Below are positions 1 through 10,513 of a stretch of DNA of 64,000 nucleotides, in pieces (the first letter of the stretch is position 1; each line of letters starts with the position of its first letter). The notes below the pieces were generated by a model, which saw only the letters and a program-made list of their open reading frames with translations, made no database searches and had not been told where the DNA came from. The translations under genes and the position numbers were made by a program. The stretch is from Posidonia oceanica. Its lineage: Eukaryota; Streptophyta; Magnoliopsida; Alismatales; Posidoniaceae. The stretch lies in contig JAZBRS010000026.1 in the NCBI GenBank assembly GCA_037176725.1, positions 103,151,501 through 103,215,500 on the forward strand, in the 5' to 3' direction.

Positions 1-244
1 GTCAAAATAATAAAGGGCTTGACGTTCCATGTTTGGCATCTTCAATAAAGACCAAAATTTGAACTTCTGACATCTTTAGTCATTATGATCCACTTCACCG
101 TCATGGACATACAACAATGGTACTTGAATGGTGGGAACTTCTTCAATAGTTTGTCATATGCTTTAGGATTTAAACCTGAAATCAGGAACAGTTCTAACTC
201 GTCAACAATAGGATTCGTCCGTTAAGAAATAAAGGGCTAGGCAT
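1..244. other. AT-rich intergenic DNA, nothing recognised
   Basis: No reading frame, RNA gene or repeat boundary could be supported here. It is AT-rich flanking DNA left of a probable miniature transposon. Confidence 0.5.
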
Positions 245-833
245 TAGTAAGGATGCACATGATTTGGTTTTACTCGACTTTGAACAAAATCACAAATCGA
301 TTTAGAAGAAATTAAAATTAAATTGAATAATTTAATTATTAAAATTAAACCAAATCGAACCGTTAAGTTTTCAATTTTGTTTGGTTTAGTTCATGGTTTG
401 TAATTTATTTTTTAAGTTATGATCTATAAGGCTATAAATAAAGAAAATATTAATCAATAATTAGCTAAAATACAATACATGATTAGGTATTACATTTCTG
501 TTATCTTATAAGATAGCTTTTTAAAGTAAAGTTAAAAATAAAACAGAACAACAATATTCTAAAATCATATATGTTTATCCCTTGTTATGTTTAACTTGAA
601 TAAAAATATAAATTCATGTCTATATTTAGGATATTTAATGATATGTATGTATATGTATTAGAATATGTATCGGTTCGGTTTGGTTTGGCTAAATCGAACC
701 GAACCATTTTTTATTGGCTTGTAAATTTCTCGTATCAAATTGAATCGTTATTTATAGAAAAAACAAATAAAACTGTAAAACTTGATTTGATTTGGTTCAA
801 TTTAGTTATTTAAATCATGAATGTGCACCTCTA
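245..833. mobile_element. Probable hAT-type miniature element (MITE)
   Basis: The two ends carry related inverted sequences: the left end reads AGGATGCACATGATTTGG and the right end, reverse complemented, reads TAGAGGTGCACATTCATG. The interior is very AT-rich, has no transposase, and contains runs of the GGTTCGGTTTGG type and their complements near 330-395 and 668-705. Many plant hAT miniature elements begin with a GGTGCACA-type terminus followed by such GGTT repeats; that is family knowledge from memory. The flanks (near 234-244 and 834-841) are similar but do not give a clean 8-bp duplication, so the borders may be off by several bases. Confidence 0.4.
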
Positions 834-1263
834 GTTAGCAACATTAGAAATCAAGGACTCGAATTCCTTCCTCTTTTGCTCATATGTTCCCCAAAAATTT
901 TCATGTGGTTGTCTGTGACAATTATTCAAGTTTGGTATCATTTTCAGAAAAATAATTAATCAATTTAAAATATATGTTGAGGACATGCTAAAAACTGACA
1001 AAAGAACGATCACTAATAATATATCACAAGTACAAGGTCACTTACAGTGACTATAACTCTAGTTAGGGAGTTGCTAGTTTGAATTCCAATGAATGTAGAA
1101 TTAAAAAAAAAAAAAACCAAGCAACCTAAGAAACAGTAATGAATTATTGGTGAAAATTTGAACCGGAAAAGCCCCTTTAGAGTAGTACTAGCAGTCAATG
1201 AGTAATAAATAGATAAAAATTTTCTTATTATCAAAATACATATAATAAATAATTCATTTCATA
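834..1263. other. AT-rich spacer, nothing recognised
   Basis: About 430 bases between the miniature element and the first hAT element. There is a short A-run near 1101-1116. No gene or repeat boundary is supported. Confidence 0.5.
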
Positions 1264-1599
1264 CATGTAACTAGACATGTAAATCGGACCGAGTCGGGCC
1301 CAGCCTACTACAGGACTGGCCCAGCACGACTCACGGCCCATGGTTGGACCAGGCCATGGGCTGGTCCATTTTTTTTAAAAAAAATTTAACTTTTTTTTTA
1401 TTAAATATTGACATCTAATATACATTAAAAAATTAAAAATTACATAAGATATTTAAAATTTCACACCTTTACAATTTTTACATAAATATTTTAAAAATTA
1501 CATTTTAAATATTTAATCATGTGTGGAGCCCATTTTGGTCCCCGTGCCCGTTAAAGTTGATGCCGTCTCGTCGTCTTCAGTATCACTTTTTAAGTTGAG

Positions 1600-3530
1600 T
1601 CATTGAAGACGATCAGCCGCATCGTACCAGTCCTTCAGACACACGAAGGCTTCTACAGACTTTTTTGATAAGATACATCTTCTATCACTTAAAACTCTTT
1701 TTCCTGCAAAAAATGTAGACTCTGACGCCACAGTAGACGCCGGAATCGTTAGTAAATCTTTAGCCATTCTAGAAACTATAGGAAACCTAATTGCGGTATT
1801 AGACCACCATTTTAATATATCTAAGTTATTCATTTCTGATTCACTAAATGCAAATTCACATTCTAAATAATTTTCTAATTCATTATTTGTTGATGATTTT
1901 ACATATTTTTCCTTTTTCTTATTTAATCTACTCCAAAATGAACTACTAGTGCTACTACTAGTATGTGATCCTACATTACTAGATCTAGGTGCACTAGAAC
2001 TACCTTCACCACATATTTTAACATATTCTTCAAATAATGTATATAAAGTAGTCTTAATTTTATTATTAAATTCTTCTGTTAAGTCACTTTCATTCATGTT
2101 ACTAAAAATATCATCTATAAGTACCATACAATTAACTAATCTATGCCTAAGATCCATAATTATTGCTAAACAGGCCCACATTGGAGGATCATTCCCATAA
2201 CTATTATATTTGTGTTGCATTACTTGAATAATATTTACAAAACATGGTACTTCTCTATATTGCTGAAAAATATTTGTAATATTACATAAATTAATTAAAA
2301 CTAGATTACTAGTAGGATAATATTGACTAGATAATTGTTTAGTAGCATTATAAAAAGATTCTAAAAAGTTATAAATTATTTGAGCATTTTGCCAATCTTA
2401 TCATTTAACATATAATTAGATTTTGCATTATAAAATACTGTAATTATGTGGTTATAAGGTAAACTTGAACTTAACATATCATAAGTTGAGTTCCATCTAT
2501 GTTGAACATCTAATTTAAATTTTTTAGGTCTTATACCATTTTCTGAACATAAATACATAAATTCTTGATATCTTTTAGCTGATGTTTGAATAAATAAAAG
2601 AGCTGATCTTATATTTTCTATATAAGGTCTAATGTAATCTATACCATCTTGTACAATTAAGTTTATTATATGACAACAACACTTACAATGAAAGATTTCA
2701 CCATTTAATATTGGTTTTAGATTTCTTTTTAATAAATCTATGGCAACATTATTATTAGAAGTATTATCAAAAGATATTGTATTAATTTTATAATATAAGT
2801 GAAATTCTTTAGTTATTTCTTCTAACATATTAGCTATAGCCTTACCAGTATGTGGATAATCAAAAGTTCTAAAAGCTATTAATCTTTTTTGTAAGGTCCA
2901 CTCTATGTCTATCCAATGTGCAGTTAAACATAGATATGGATAATTATTAGAGCCTGTCCAAACATCACATGTTAATAATACTCAACATAATAAACTAAAA
3001 AATATTCTCATTAAATCTTGTTTATCTTTTTTAAATGTTTTATAAATTATATTTTTTGTAGTGTTTCTAGAATGACCTTGACATTGTGGATTAAGACAAT
3101 CTTGTACACAAGATTGAAATTTTTTATTTTCTGATAAAGAAAAAGGTTGTTCATTTTGTATTATATATTTTATAATACGTTCTTTTGCTCCTTCTGTATT
3201 ATATTTCCAATTAGCTAAACCACTAGAACCTAATTGTAATTTAGATTGTCTTAAGTCTGTGTTTTCTTCTTTATTATGTTTAGCTAAACATTTTTGTAAA
3301 TGCCTAGTATTGTGACCTACACTCCCACCCGTAGGACAAGTGTATCCTAGACCACAATAATTACAAAAACATCTATTTTCATCTGCAAGGTCTAATGTTA
3401 CATGTTCTCAAAACCATGAATTCTGTTTCCTAGGTTTTTTAGTGCCAGTGGATTGTGTACAGGTGTCTTGATGTTGGGGCTGGTCTGATTCCTAGGTTGA
3501 GATATAATCATGGCTTCCTATGTTTTCCAT
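1600..3530 (-). pseudogene. hAT transposase pseudogene, copy 1
   Basis: The ancestral start is ATG at 3530-3528, beginning MENIGSHDY. In order the frame shows a BED-type zinc finger near 3330-3400 (CNYCG, later a GHNTRH segment), an RNase H-like catalytic core with SFDNTSNN near 2765, RWNSTYDML near 2480, and a C-terminal hAT dimerisation region near 1640-1900 containing PASTVASES. It would excise and reinsert the element in the nucleus. It is dead: in-frame stops lie near 3490, 3425 and 2980, and one base is missing near 2398, moving the last third into another frame. At that point the sister copy has GATGAAGATTGG and this copy GATAAGATTGG. Confidence 0.9.
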
Positions 3531-4033
3531 TATAAAAATCTAAAGTATGAAAAAACAAATGAAAATTATGACTAGATAATTGAACAGTAGAAAAAAAAAC
3601 AGATGTAATAACTAATTATGATTATGAAACCTTTATCCTAAAAGTCCCAAAATCCAAAAATGGAGGGAGTAGAAGTAGAGAAATTAGAGGGAATTAGAAG
3701 TAGAGAATTTTTGTAGCTTCAGCCTTCAAGGGAGTAGTAGTAGAGCCAGAGAAAATTTCAGCAGATCAGCAGACGGAAGACCAGATACCGGAGTGTGGGA
3801 GAATTGCCACCTTGGGGAATTATGAGAGTGGAAGTGGAAGTAGGAGGATTATGAGAGTGTTGTAGAGTGAGTTGTGTGAAAAAATATGAAGGTATGATAG
3901 GGTATTTATAGGAAAATAAAGAGAAGAAAGAGAAGAGAAAAGGAAAAAAAAATGATTTAGCCATTATAGCCGTTTGCAACGGCTGAAAAATTTCAACCGT
4001 TGCCAACGTCTGTTTTTTTTTTTGGTTTTTTTA

Positions 4034-4209
4034 CGGGCCGACCCGACCCGGCCCGGCCCACATTCCCGCGGGCTACTGGGCCCACTCAGCGGGCCCAGTC
4101 GGCCCCAGTTGCTGGGCCTGGCCTGGCCCGGGCCCACATCGGGCCTGGGCCGGGCCATGCTGGGCCACTTCGCGGGCCAGGCCGAGCGGGCCTGGGCCGG
4201 CCCGGCCCA
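4034..4209. repeat. GC-rich subterminal block of hAT copy 1
   Basis: This stretch is dense in GGCCC, GGGCC and CCGGCCC words, in contrast to the AT-rich interior. Matching blocks lie inside the other end (about 1290-1360) and inside both ends of copy 2 (about 5670-5820 and 8560-8690). In hAT elements, repeated subterminal words are typically transposase-binding sites; that role is inferred here from position and repetition. Confidence 0.6.
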
Positions 4210-4230
4210 TTTTACAACTCTACATGTAAC

Positions 4231-5646
4231 TCAAATTAATAGATATTACTTGCAAATACCATAATTAAATAAATATCATAAACTAATATAACAATAAAAT
4301 GTTTAAATAAAGCAAACACAATTCCATGATGTTTAAAATTGGACTTTAATGTCTATAGTTTGGGTTTATTTTCTAATTTTCATTTTAACAAACCATAATC
4401 ATTATGTGTGTACAATATGGACCTTATATAGATAATAGGCTAAGTGACATACATAAATATTAAAATTCATATGACATAACATATACATAAAAAAATGTTA
4501 TAATTTAAACAGGAAAACGAGTAAAGTGGGTATGATAAAGGATTATCTATACCCTATCCACTAAAATATGTGGGTAATTTTTTTTTACCCATACCCTACT
4601 CGTTAAATAAATAGGTAATTTTTTCTTACCCATACTCACTTAAATAAAGTAGATAATGAATAGGATAGTGGATAAACAGTTAAAATTGACAACCCTAAAT
4701 ATTACTATAGAAATTGTGCAAAGGGTACGATGATGAATAATTGATCGAGTTTAACGTTCAAGGCAGCCCTTGAGATTACTCTAAACGTTAAACCAGTCTA
4801 ACATAAAGAAGAATGCCAACTTCAGGATAGGTGACATTCTCAAATTTGAAAACATTGAAGAGCTGTTGAGCATATAATTTCCACATAATCCTATATTTAT
4901 CTATTTCTGTATATAAATAATGCTACTCCTTTATTTTATATAAATGTTTTTTTTTCAGGAAATTAAGGTTTAAAAGTAATTCCAAAAAAAGGATTGAATA
5001 GCCAGGAATATAGAGAAGAAAATGGTTAATCAGCGTTACATCTAAAAGTCAAATAGAAAACTCTACTCTTAGAGCTTATCTACAAGTCGAAGGACATGGT
5101 ATGCTCGATCCTCTTTGTGTTCTGAGTAGTAGTCACTATCTTATATTGTTAGGCTGCTAGGTTTTTTGCATGAAGAAGAGAGAGACCAATTCACTATCCT
5201 GGTATGGTAGAACTTCCCTTGCAACAGCATGAATTTTTCTCAACATTCACCATCAACGCTCTTTGTGCCAAATCTCTGTCATCGAAGCCTATAGTAGGTA
5301 ATCTACTTAAATCAGATGTTTAATCAATCTCGATTATTATCTTAGAGAAGATCCAAAGAAGTTGATCCTGGCATCCTTCCACGACATAGGGATGAATTTC
5401 TCTCTTATTCTTGTAGGTCCAAATATTGGTGAACAAGTCTGCTAAACACCTGTGTTTTCTTGTGGTTTATTGACAAATATATGGATCAAACTTTGACAAT
5501 AATTTTCTCCTGAGGGAAAACTTTGATAATACTTGAGAGCACACATTGACAAATAGCTAGAGGTGATAGCCATTAACAACGATATCATTCTCACACCCCA
5601 TACGCCTATTCCTAGAATATATAGAAAAAGGGATTTAGATCTTGTA
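4231..5646. other. Spacer between the two hAT elements
   Basis: AT-rich DNA without a supported gene. The piece at about 4505-4697 looks like the end of another hAT relic and is listed separately. In 4698-5646 I see nothing beyond short chance reading frames. Confidence 0.5.
4505..4697. mobile_element. Fragment of another hAT-type element (one end only)
   Basis: Repeated ACCCATACCC and GTGGGTA words lead to a terminus that reads TAGGGTTGTCAATTTTAAC in reverse complement, a form common at ends of plant hAT elements (family knowledge). I found no matching opposite terminus or duplication, so this is a truncated or eroded copy. Confidence 0.35.
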
Positions 5647-5654
5647 CTAACAAC

Positions 5655-8600
5655 TAGACATGTAAATCGGGTCGGACCGGCCCTGAGCCGCCCGGCCTGG
5701 CCTGCGGTTTGGCCCAGCCTAGGCCCGGTTTGGGCCCGGGCCACTTCAGCCTGGTTGGGCCCGCTAAGTGGGTCCAATAGGCCTATTAGAAATAGTCGGG
5801 CCGGGCCGAGCTGGCCCGGTAGAAAAGAAAAAAAAAAAAAAAAAAAACACATTGCCCGGCTCATTTAGCCGTTGCCAATTTGTAGCCGTTGGTAAGCAAC
5901 GGCTACCAACGGCTTTTTTTTTTTTTTTTTCTTCTCTTATCTTCTCTTCATTTTCCTATAAATATCCTATCATATCTTTATGTTTTTTCACACAACTCAC
6001 TCTTCTCTCTTATTACAACACTCATAATCCTCCCACTCTCACAATTCTTCCACTCTCATAATTCTACCAAGTGGCCAATTCTCCCACACTCCGGACTCCA
6101 GTCTCCGGTCCCGTCTGCTGATCTGCTCAATTTTTCTCTGGCTCTGCTACTACTGCTGCTACTCTACTGATCTTCTGAGCTACAAAAATTCTCCACTTCT
6201 AATCCCTCCAATTTCTCTACTTCTACTCCCTTTATTTTTAGATTTTAGGACTTTTGGGTTAAGGGTTTCATAATCATAATTCATACATTAGTTATTACAT
6301 TTGTTTTTCTCTACTGTTAAATTCTCTAGTCAAAATTTTCATTTGTTTTTTCATACTTTAGATATTTATAATGGAAACATAGGAAGCCATGATTATATCC
6401 CAACCCAGGAGTCAGACCAGCCTCAATATCAAGACACCCCTACACAATCTACTGGCACCAAACAATCTAGGAAACAGAGTTCATGGATTTGAGAACATGT
6501 AACATTAGACCCTTCAGATGAAAATAGATGTTATTGTAATTATTGTGGTCTAGGATACACTTGTCCTAGGAGTGGGGGTGTATGTCACATTTCTAGGCAT
6601 TTACAAAAATATTTAGCTGCACACAATAAAGAAGAAAACACAGACTTAAGGCAATCTAAATTACATATAGGTTCTAATGGTTTAGTAAATTAGAAATATA
6701 ATGCAGAATGAGCAAAAGAACGTATAACAAAATATATAGTACAAGATGAACAACCATTTTCATTATTAGAAAATAAAAAATTTGAATCTTGTGTACAAGA
6801 TTGTCTTAATCCACAATTAAAAAGTCATTCTAGAAACATTACAAAAAAATTAATTTATAAAACATTTAAAAAAGATAAACAAAATATAATGAGAATATTT
6901 TTTAGTTTATTATGTAGAGTATCATTAACTTGTGATGTTTGGACAGACCCTAATAATTTTCCATATTTATGTTTAACTGCACATTAGATAGACATAGAGT
7001 GGACCTTACAAAAAAGATTGATAGCTTTTAGAGTATTTGATCATCCACATACTGGTAAGGCTATAGCTAATATGTTAGAAGAAATTACTAAAGAATTTCA
7101 CTTATATTATAAAATTAATACAATATCTTTTGATAATACTTCTAATAATAATGTTGCCATAGATTTATTAAAAAGAAATATAAAACCAATATTAAATGGT
7201 AAAATCTTTCATTGTAGGTGTTGTTGTCACATAATAAATTTAATTGTACAAGATAGTATATATTGCATTAGACCTTTTATAGAAAATATAAGATCAGTTA
7301 TTTTATTTATTCAAACATCAGCTAAAAGATATCAAGAATTTAGGCATTTATGTTCAGAAAATGGTTTAAGACCTAAAAAATTTAAATTAGATGTTCAACA
7401 TAGATGGAACTCAACTTATGATATGTTAAGTTCAAGTTTACCTTATAACCACATAATTACAGCATTTTATAATGCAAAATCTAATTATATGATAAATGAT
7501 GAAGATTGGTAAAATTCTAAAATAATTCATAATTTTTTAGAACCTTTTTATAATGCTACTAAACAATTATCTAGTCAATATTATCCTACTAGTAATGTAG
7601 TTTTAATTAATTTATTTAATATTACAAATATTTTTCAGCAATATAGAGAAGTACCATGTTTTGTAAATATTATTCAAGTAATGCAACATAAATATAATAG
7701 TTATTGGGATGATCCTCCAATGTGGGCATGTTTAGCAATAATTATAGATTCTAGGCATAGATTAGTTAATTGTATGGTACTTATAGATGATATTTTTAGT
7801 AACATGAATAAAAGTAACTTAATAGAAGAATTTAATAATAAAATTAAGACTACTTTATATATATTATTTGAAGAATATGTTAAAATATGTGGTGAAGGTA
7901 GTTCTAGTGCACCTAGATCTAGTACTATAGGATCATATACTAGTAGTAGCACTAGTAGTTCATTTTGGAATAGATTAAATAAGAACAAGGAAAAATATGT
8001 AAAATCATCAACAAATAATGAATTAGAAAATTATTTAGAATGTGAATTTGCATTTAGTGAATCAGAAATGGATAACTTAGATATATTAAAATGGTGGTCT
8101 AATATCGCAATTAGGTTTCCTATAGTTTTTAGAATGGCTAAAGATTTACTAACGATTCCGGCGTCTACTGTGGCATCGGAGTCTGCATTTTCTGCAGGAA
8201 AAAGAGTTTTAAGTGATAGAAGATGTAGATTATCAAAAAAGCCTGTAGAAGCCTCCGTGTGTCTGAAAGACGGGTACGATGCGGTTGATCGTCTCCAATG
8301 ACTCAATTTAAAGAGTGATATTGAAGACAACGAGACGGCATCAACTTCAACGGGCACGGGGACCGAAACGGACTCCACATATGATTAAATATTTAAGATG
8401 TAACGGGTATCAACTTTAAGATGTAATTTTTTAAATATTTATGTAAAAATTGTAAAGGTGTAAAATTTTAAATATCTTATGTAATTTTCAATTTTTTAAT
8501 GTATATGAGATATCAATATTTAATAAAAAAAGTTAATTTTTTTTTTTAAAAATGGACCAAATGGACCGGCCCGGTCCAACCATGGGCCGTAGGCCATGCC

Positions 8601-8719
8601 GAGCCAGCCCTGTGGTTGACTGGGCTTGACCCGGCTCGGTTACTGTAGCGGCCCGGCCCGACCTAGACCAAGCCTGGCCAGGGCTGGAAAAATTCGGACC
8701 GATCTGATTTACATGTCTA
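5655..8719 (+). mobile_element. hAT transposon, copy 2 (plus orientation)
   Basis: The left end TAGACATGTAAATCGG and the right end (reverse complement TAGACATGTAAATCAG) form a near-perfect terminal inverted repeat. The flanks CTAACAAC (5647-5654) and CCAACAAC (8720-8727) are an 8-bp target duplication with one mismatch. GC-rich subterminal blocks lie inside both ends and an AT-rich transposase reading frame lies between. The element is the same family as copy 1 and slightly longer (3065 against 2951 bases). Its inverted repeats are better preserved than those of copy 1. Confidence 0.93.
6371..8301 (+). pseudogene. hAT transposase pseudogene, copy 2
   Basis: The domain order matches copy 1: BED zinc finger with CNYCG near 6536-6550, catalytic core with SFDNTSNN near 7130, RWNSTYDML near 7400, and dimerisation region with PASTVASES near 8155. 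The start region has lost one A (ATGGAAACATAGG, where copy 1 has ATGGAAAACATAGG), so the initiation codon is out of frame. The rest stays in one frame and is broken only by stops: TGA near 6490, TAG near 6690, TGA near 6708, TAG near 6987 and TAA near 7510. Copy 1 still has TGG or CAA-type codons at some of these positions. No functional protein is expected. Confidence 0.9.
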
Positions 8720-8931
8720 CCAACAACTAATATTATAGCCTTAATCATTAAACCAAACAATTGTGCCATGCCTACAAATTAGTTATTTTGGCAGGATTGA
8801 ACTGGAATGAGATGTGAAGGAAAGACCGTTTTTTAGGCCGTAACCGGACTCATTTTGTGTTAATCATCAGTTGGAAAATTCTAATCCCCACCATGACATT
8901 TAATATTTGACCACTTTGTACATGCAATGGA

Positions 8932-9872
8932 GGGAATTACAGGTATATCATCAAAAATAGAGAATTATCATCCAAAATTTTGAAAATTTAGGTATACCAT
9001 TGGACCTTTTTTTTATACATATAAGCTTCTGAGTTAAAGATAATGGAATATTCCATGATGTCATTAACTTTAAATCTTTTTCATTTCTATCTTCCCTTCT
9101 ACCATAAACAAGGAGTTTAACCCGTGGATTTTAACATAAACCCTAGAATTTCACCATCACCTCTGCCACTACCACCATGGAGTTCCGACTCGCCATGGTT
9201 CGTCAAGCAAAACTACAACCTAATCATTGGTTGTTGTGCAAAGGAGCGGCTCGTCGTTGTTGGTTGCGGCGGGAGGGAGCGAGATGGTGTTGGCATTGGG
9301 AGGGGCAACAATAGAGATGATGGCGAAGGTGACGGTGGGGAAGTCGTTGGACTGGACATAGGGCTATAAGTGGGTCAAATATGACCCAATCACTTACTTC
9401 AATCCAACTCATTTGGAATGGGTAAAAGTAGAGATATCTTTCACCCATGACCCATAACCTACGGGTCATCCCATTAACCTGCAAGTAGTGGTAGGTATTT
9501 AGTTAACCCATTACTTTGCGAGTAAGGATAAAGGTAAACCTTTAATCCATCCTAACTCAGTCGATTTATACCCTTAACCAGGTGGTTGAGCACGTCGATA
9601 GAGTGATGCTGGCGGTGTGTGTGGTAATCAAAGGCAAGTAGAGGCAGGTATTGTCGAAGTGATGCTTTAGGGTTTAGGGTGAAACTGTGAAGGTGATGGC
9701 GAGGTGATAATAAAGTTAGGTAGCCTTTTCACACACTTAGGTTAGCCTTTAACTATTCCAAGCTAGTTTTTAACCCATCATAAAAAAGGTCTAATGGTAT
9801 ACCCGAATCTTCAAAATTTTTGATGGTAATTCCATACTTTTGTCAATTTTGGATGGTATATTTGAAATTCCC
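8932..9872. mobile_element. Mutator-like / Pack-MULE-like element with long inverted ends
   Basis: About 75-80 bases at each end are inverted copies: the left end starts GGGAATTACAGGTATATCAT and the right end, reverse complemented, starts GGGAATTTCAAATATACCAT; both continue to ATACCATTRGACC. Long TIRs with this start are typical of Mutator-like elements. The outer 9-mers (TGCAATGGA and TGCATGTAA) agree only partly, so the target duplication is eroded or the element is not a MULE. No transposase is present. The interior has a GC-richer, gene-like segment (about 9120-9365) and a second at about 9590-9700, which could be captured host sequence. A hAT-like repeat (about 9366-9560) sits between them. 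Confidence 0.6.
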
Positions 9873-9881
9873 TGCATGTAA

Positions 9882-10513
9882 TGTATAATGTTAATGATCC
9901 TGAGCATTATGAAACATACATCAGCATATTTAATATGAACTCCTTTGTTATTGTTGTATACTTGTATTCTTTGTTCATACACAAACCATTCTAAAGCAAG
10001 ACCTCAATAATTTCATCATGAACCAAACTTTATAGTTAGAAATATGATATTAGTAATGCACATGCATTTAAAGACGTTTTAAAACTTTTCATTTGGAATC
10101 CAACAGTGTTGAACTTTAGCTGAATGCGGAACTTAACAAACACTAAATTCTTGCATGTTATGAAAAGTAAACTTAATCAGAGAAGAGATGGCAATATAAA
10201 ATTATGAAGAAGGATAGTGGAATGGGAATAGAACCCACTAATTCCTTCACCTTTAGTTGGATCATTGTATGTCCAAACAACAACGACGACGACGAAGAAA
10301 AAACAATCTTTGAGCGATCTCTTGTTGCCTTGTGATAATCACCACCACTCCAAATTTAAAACTTGAAAGAATAAACTGATGGGCAACAAAAAACCAACCA
10401 AACATAACTTCACCACAACCATTAAACAAACACAAACCCATGATACTTCCCTATCGTCTTTGTGTGCAAGTACTGACTTCTGGAAGATCCAAAAAGCTCC
10501 CAATTTCTTATTC
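9882..10513. other. 3' flank of the receptor kinase gene
   Basis: AT-rich DNA downstream of the receptor kinase stop codon. The first 100-200 bases below 10514 are presumably 3' untranslated sequence. No other gene is supported. Confidence 0.45.

Larger units (their letters stand above)
1272..4222 (-). mobile_element. hAT transposon, copy 1 (minus orientation)
   Basis: The element begins TAGACATGTAAATCGG and ends, in reverse complement, TAGAGTTGTAAAATGGG, an imperfect inverted repeat. It is flanked by a perfect 8-bp direct repeat CATGTAAC at 1264-1271 and 4223-4230, the duplication size of the hAT superfamily. Both ends carry GC-rich blocks built from GGCCC/GGGCC words, whereas the interior is AT-rich and encodes a broken transposase on the minus strand. 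A sister copy lies at 5655-8719 in the opposite orientation. The exact duplication gives high confidence in the borders. Confidence 0.93.
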
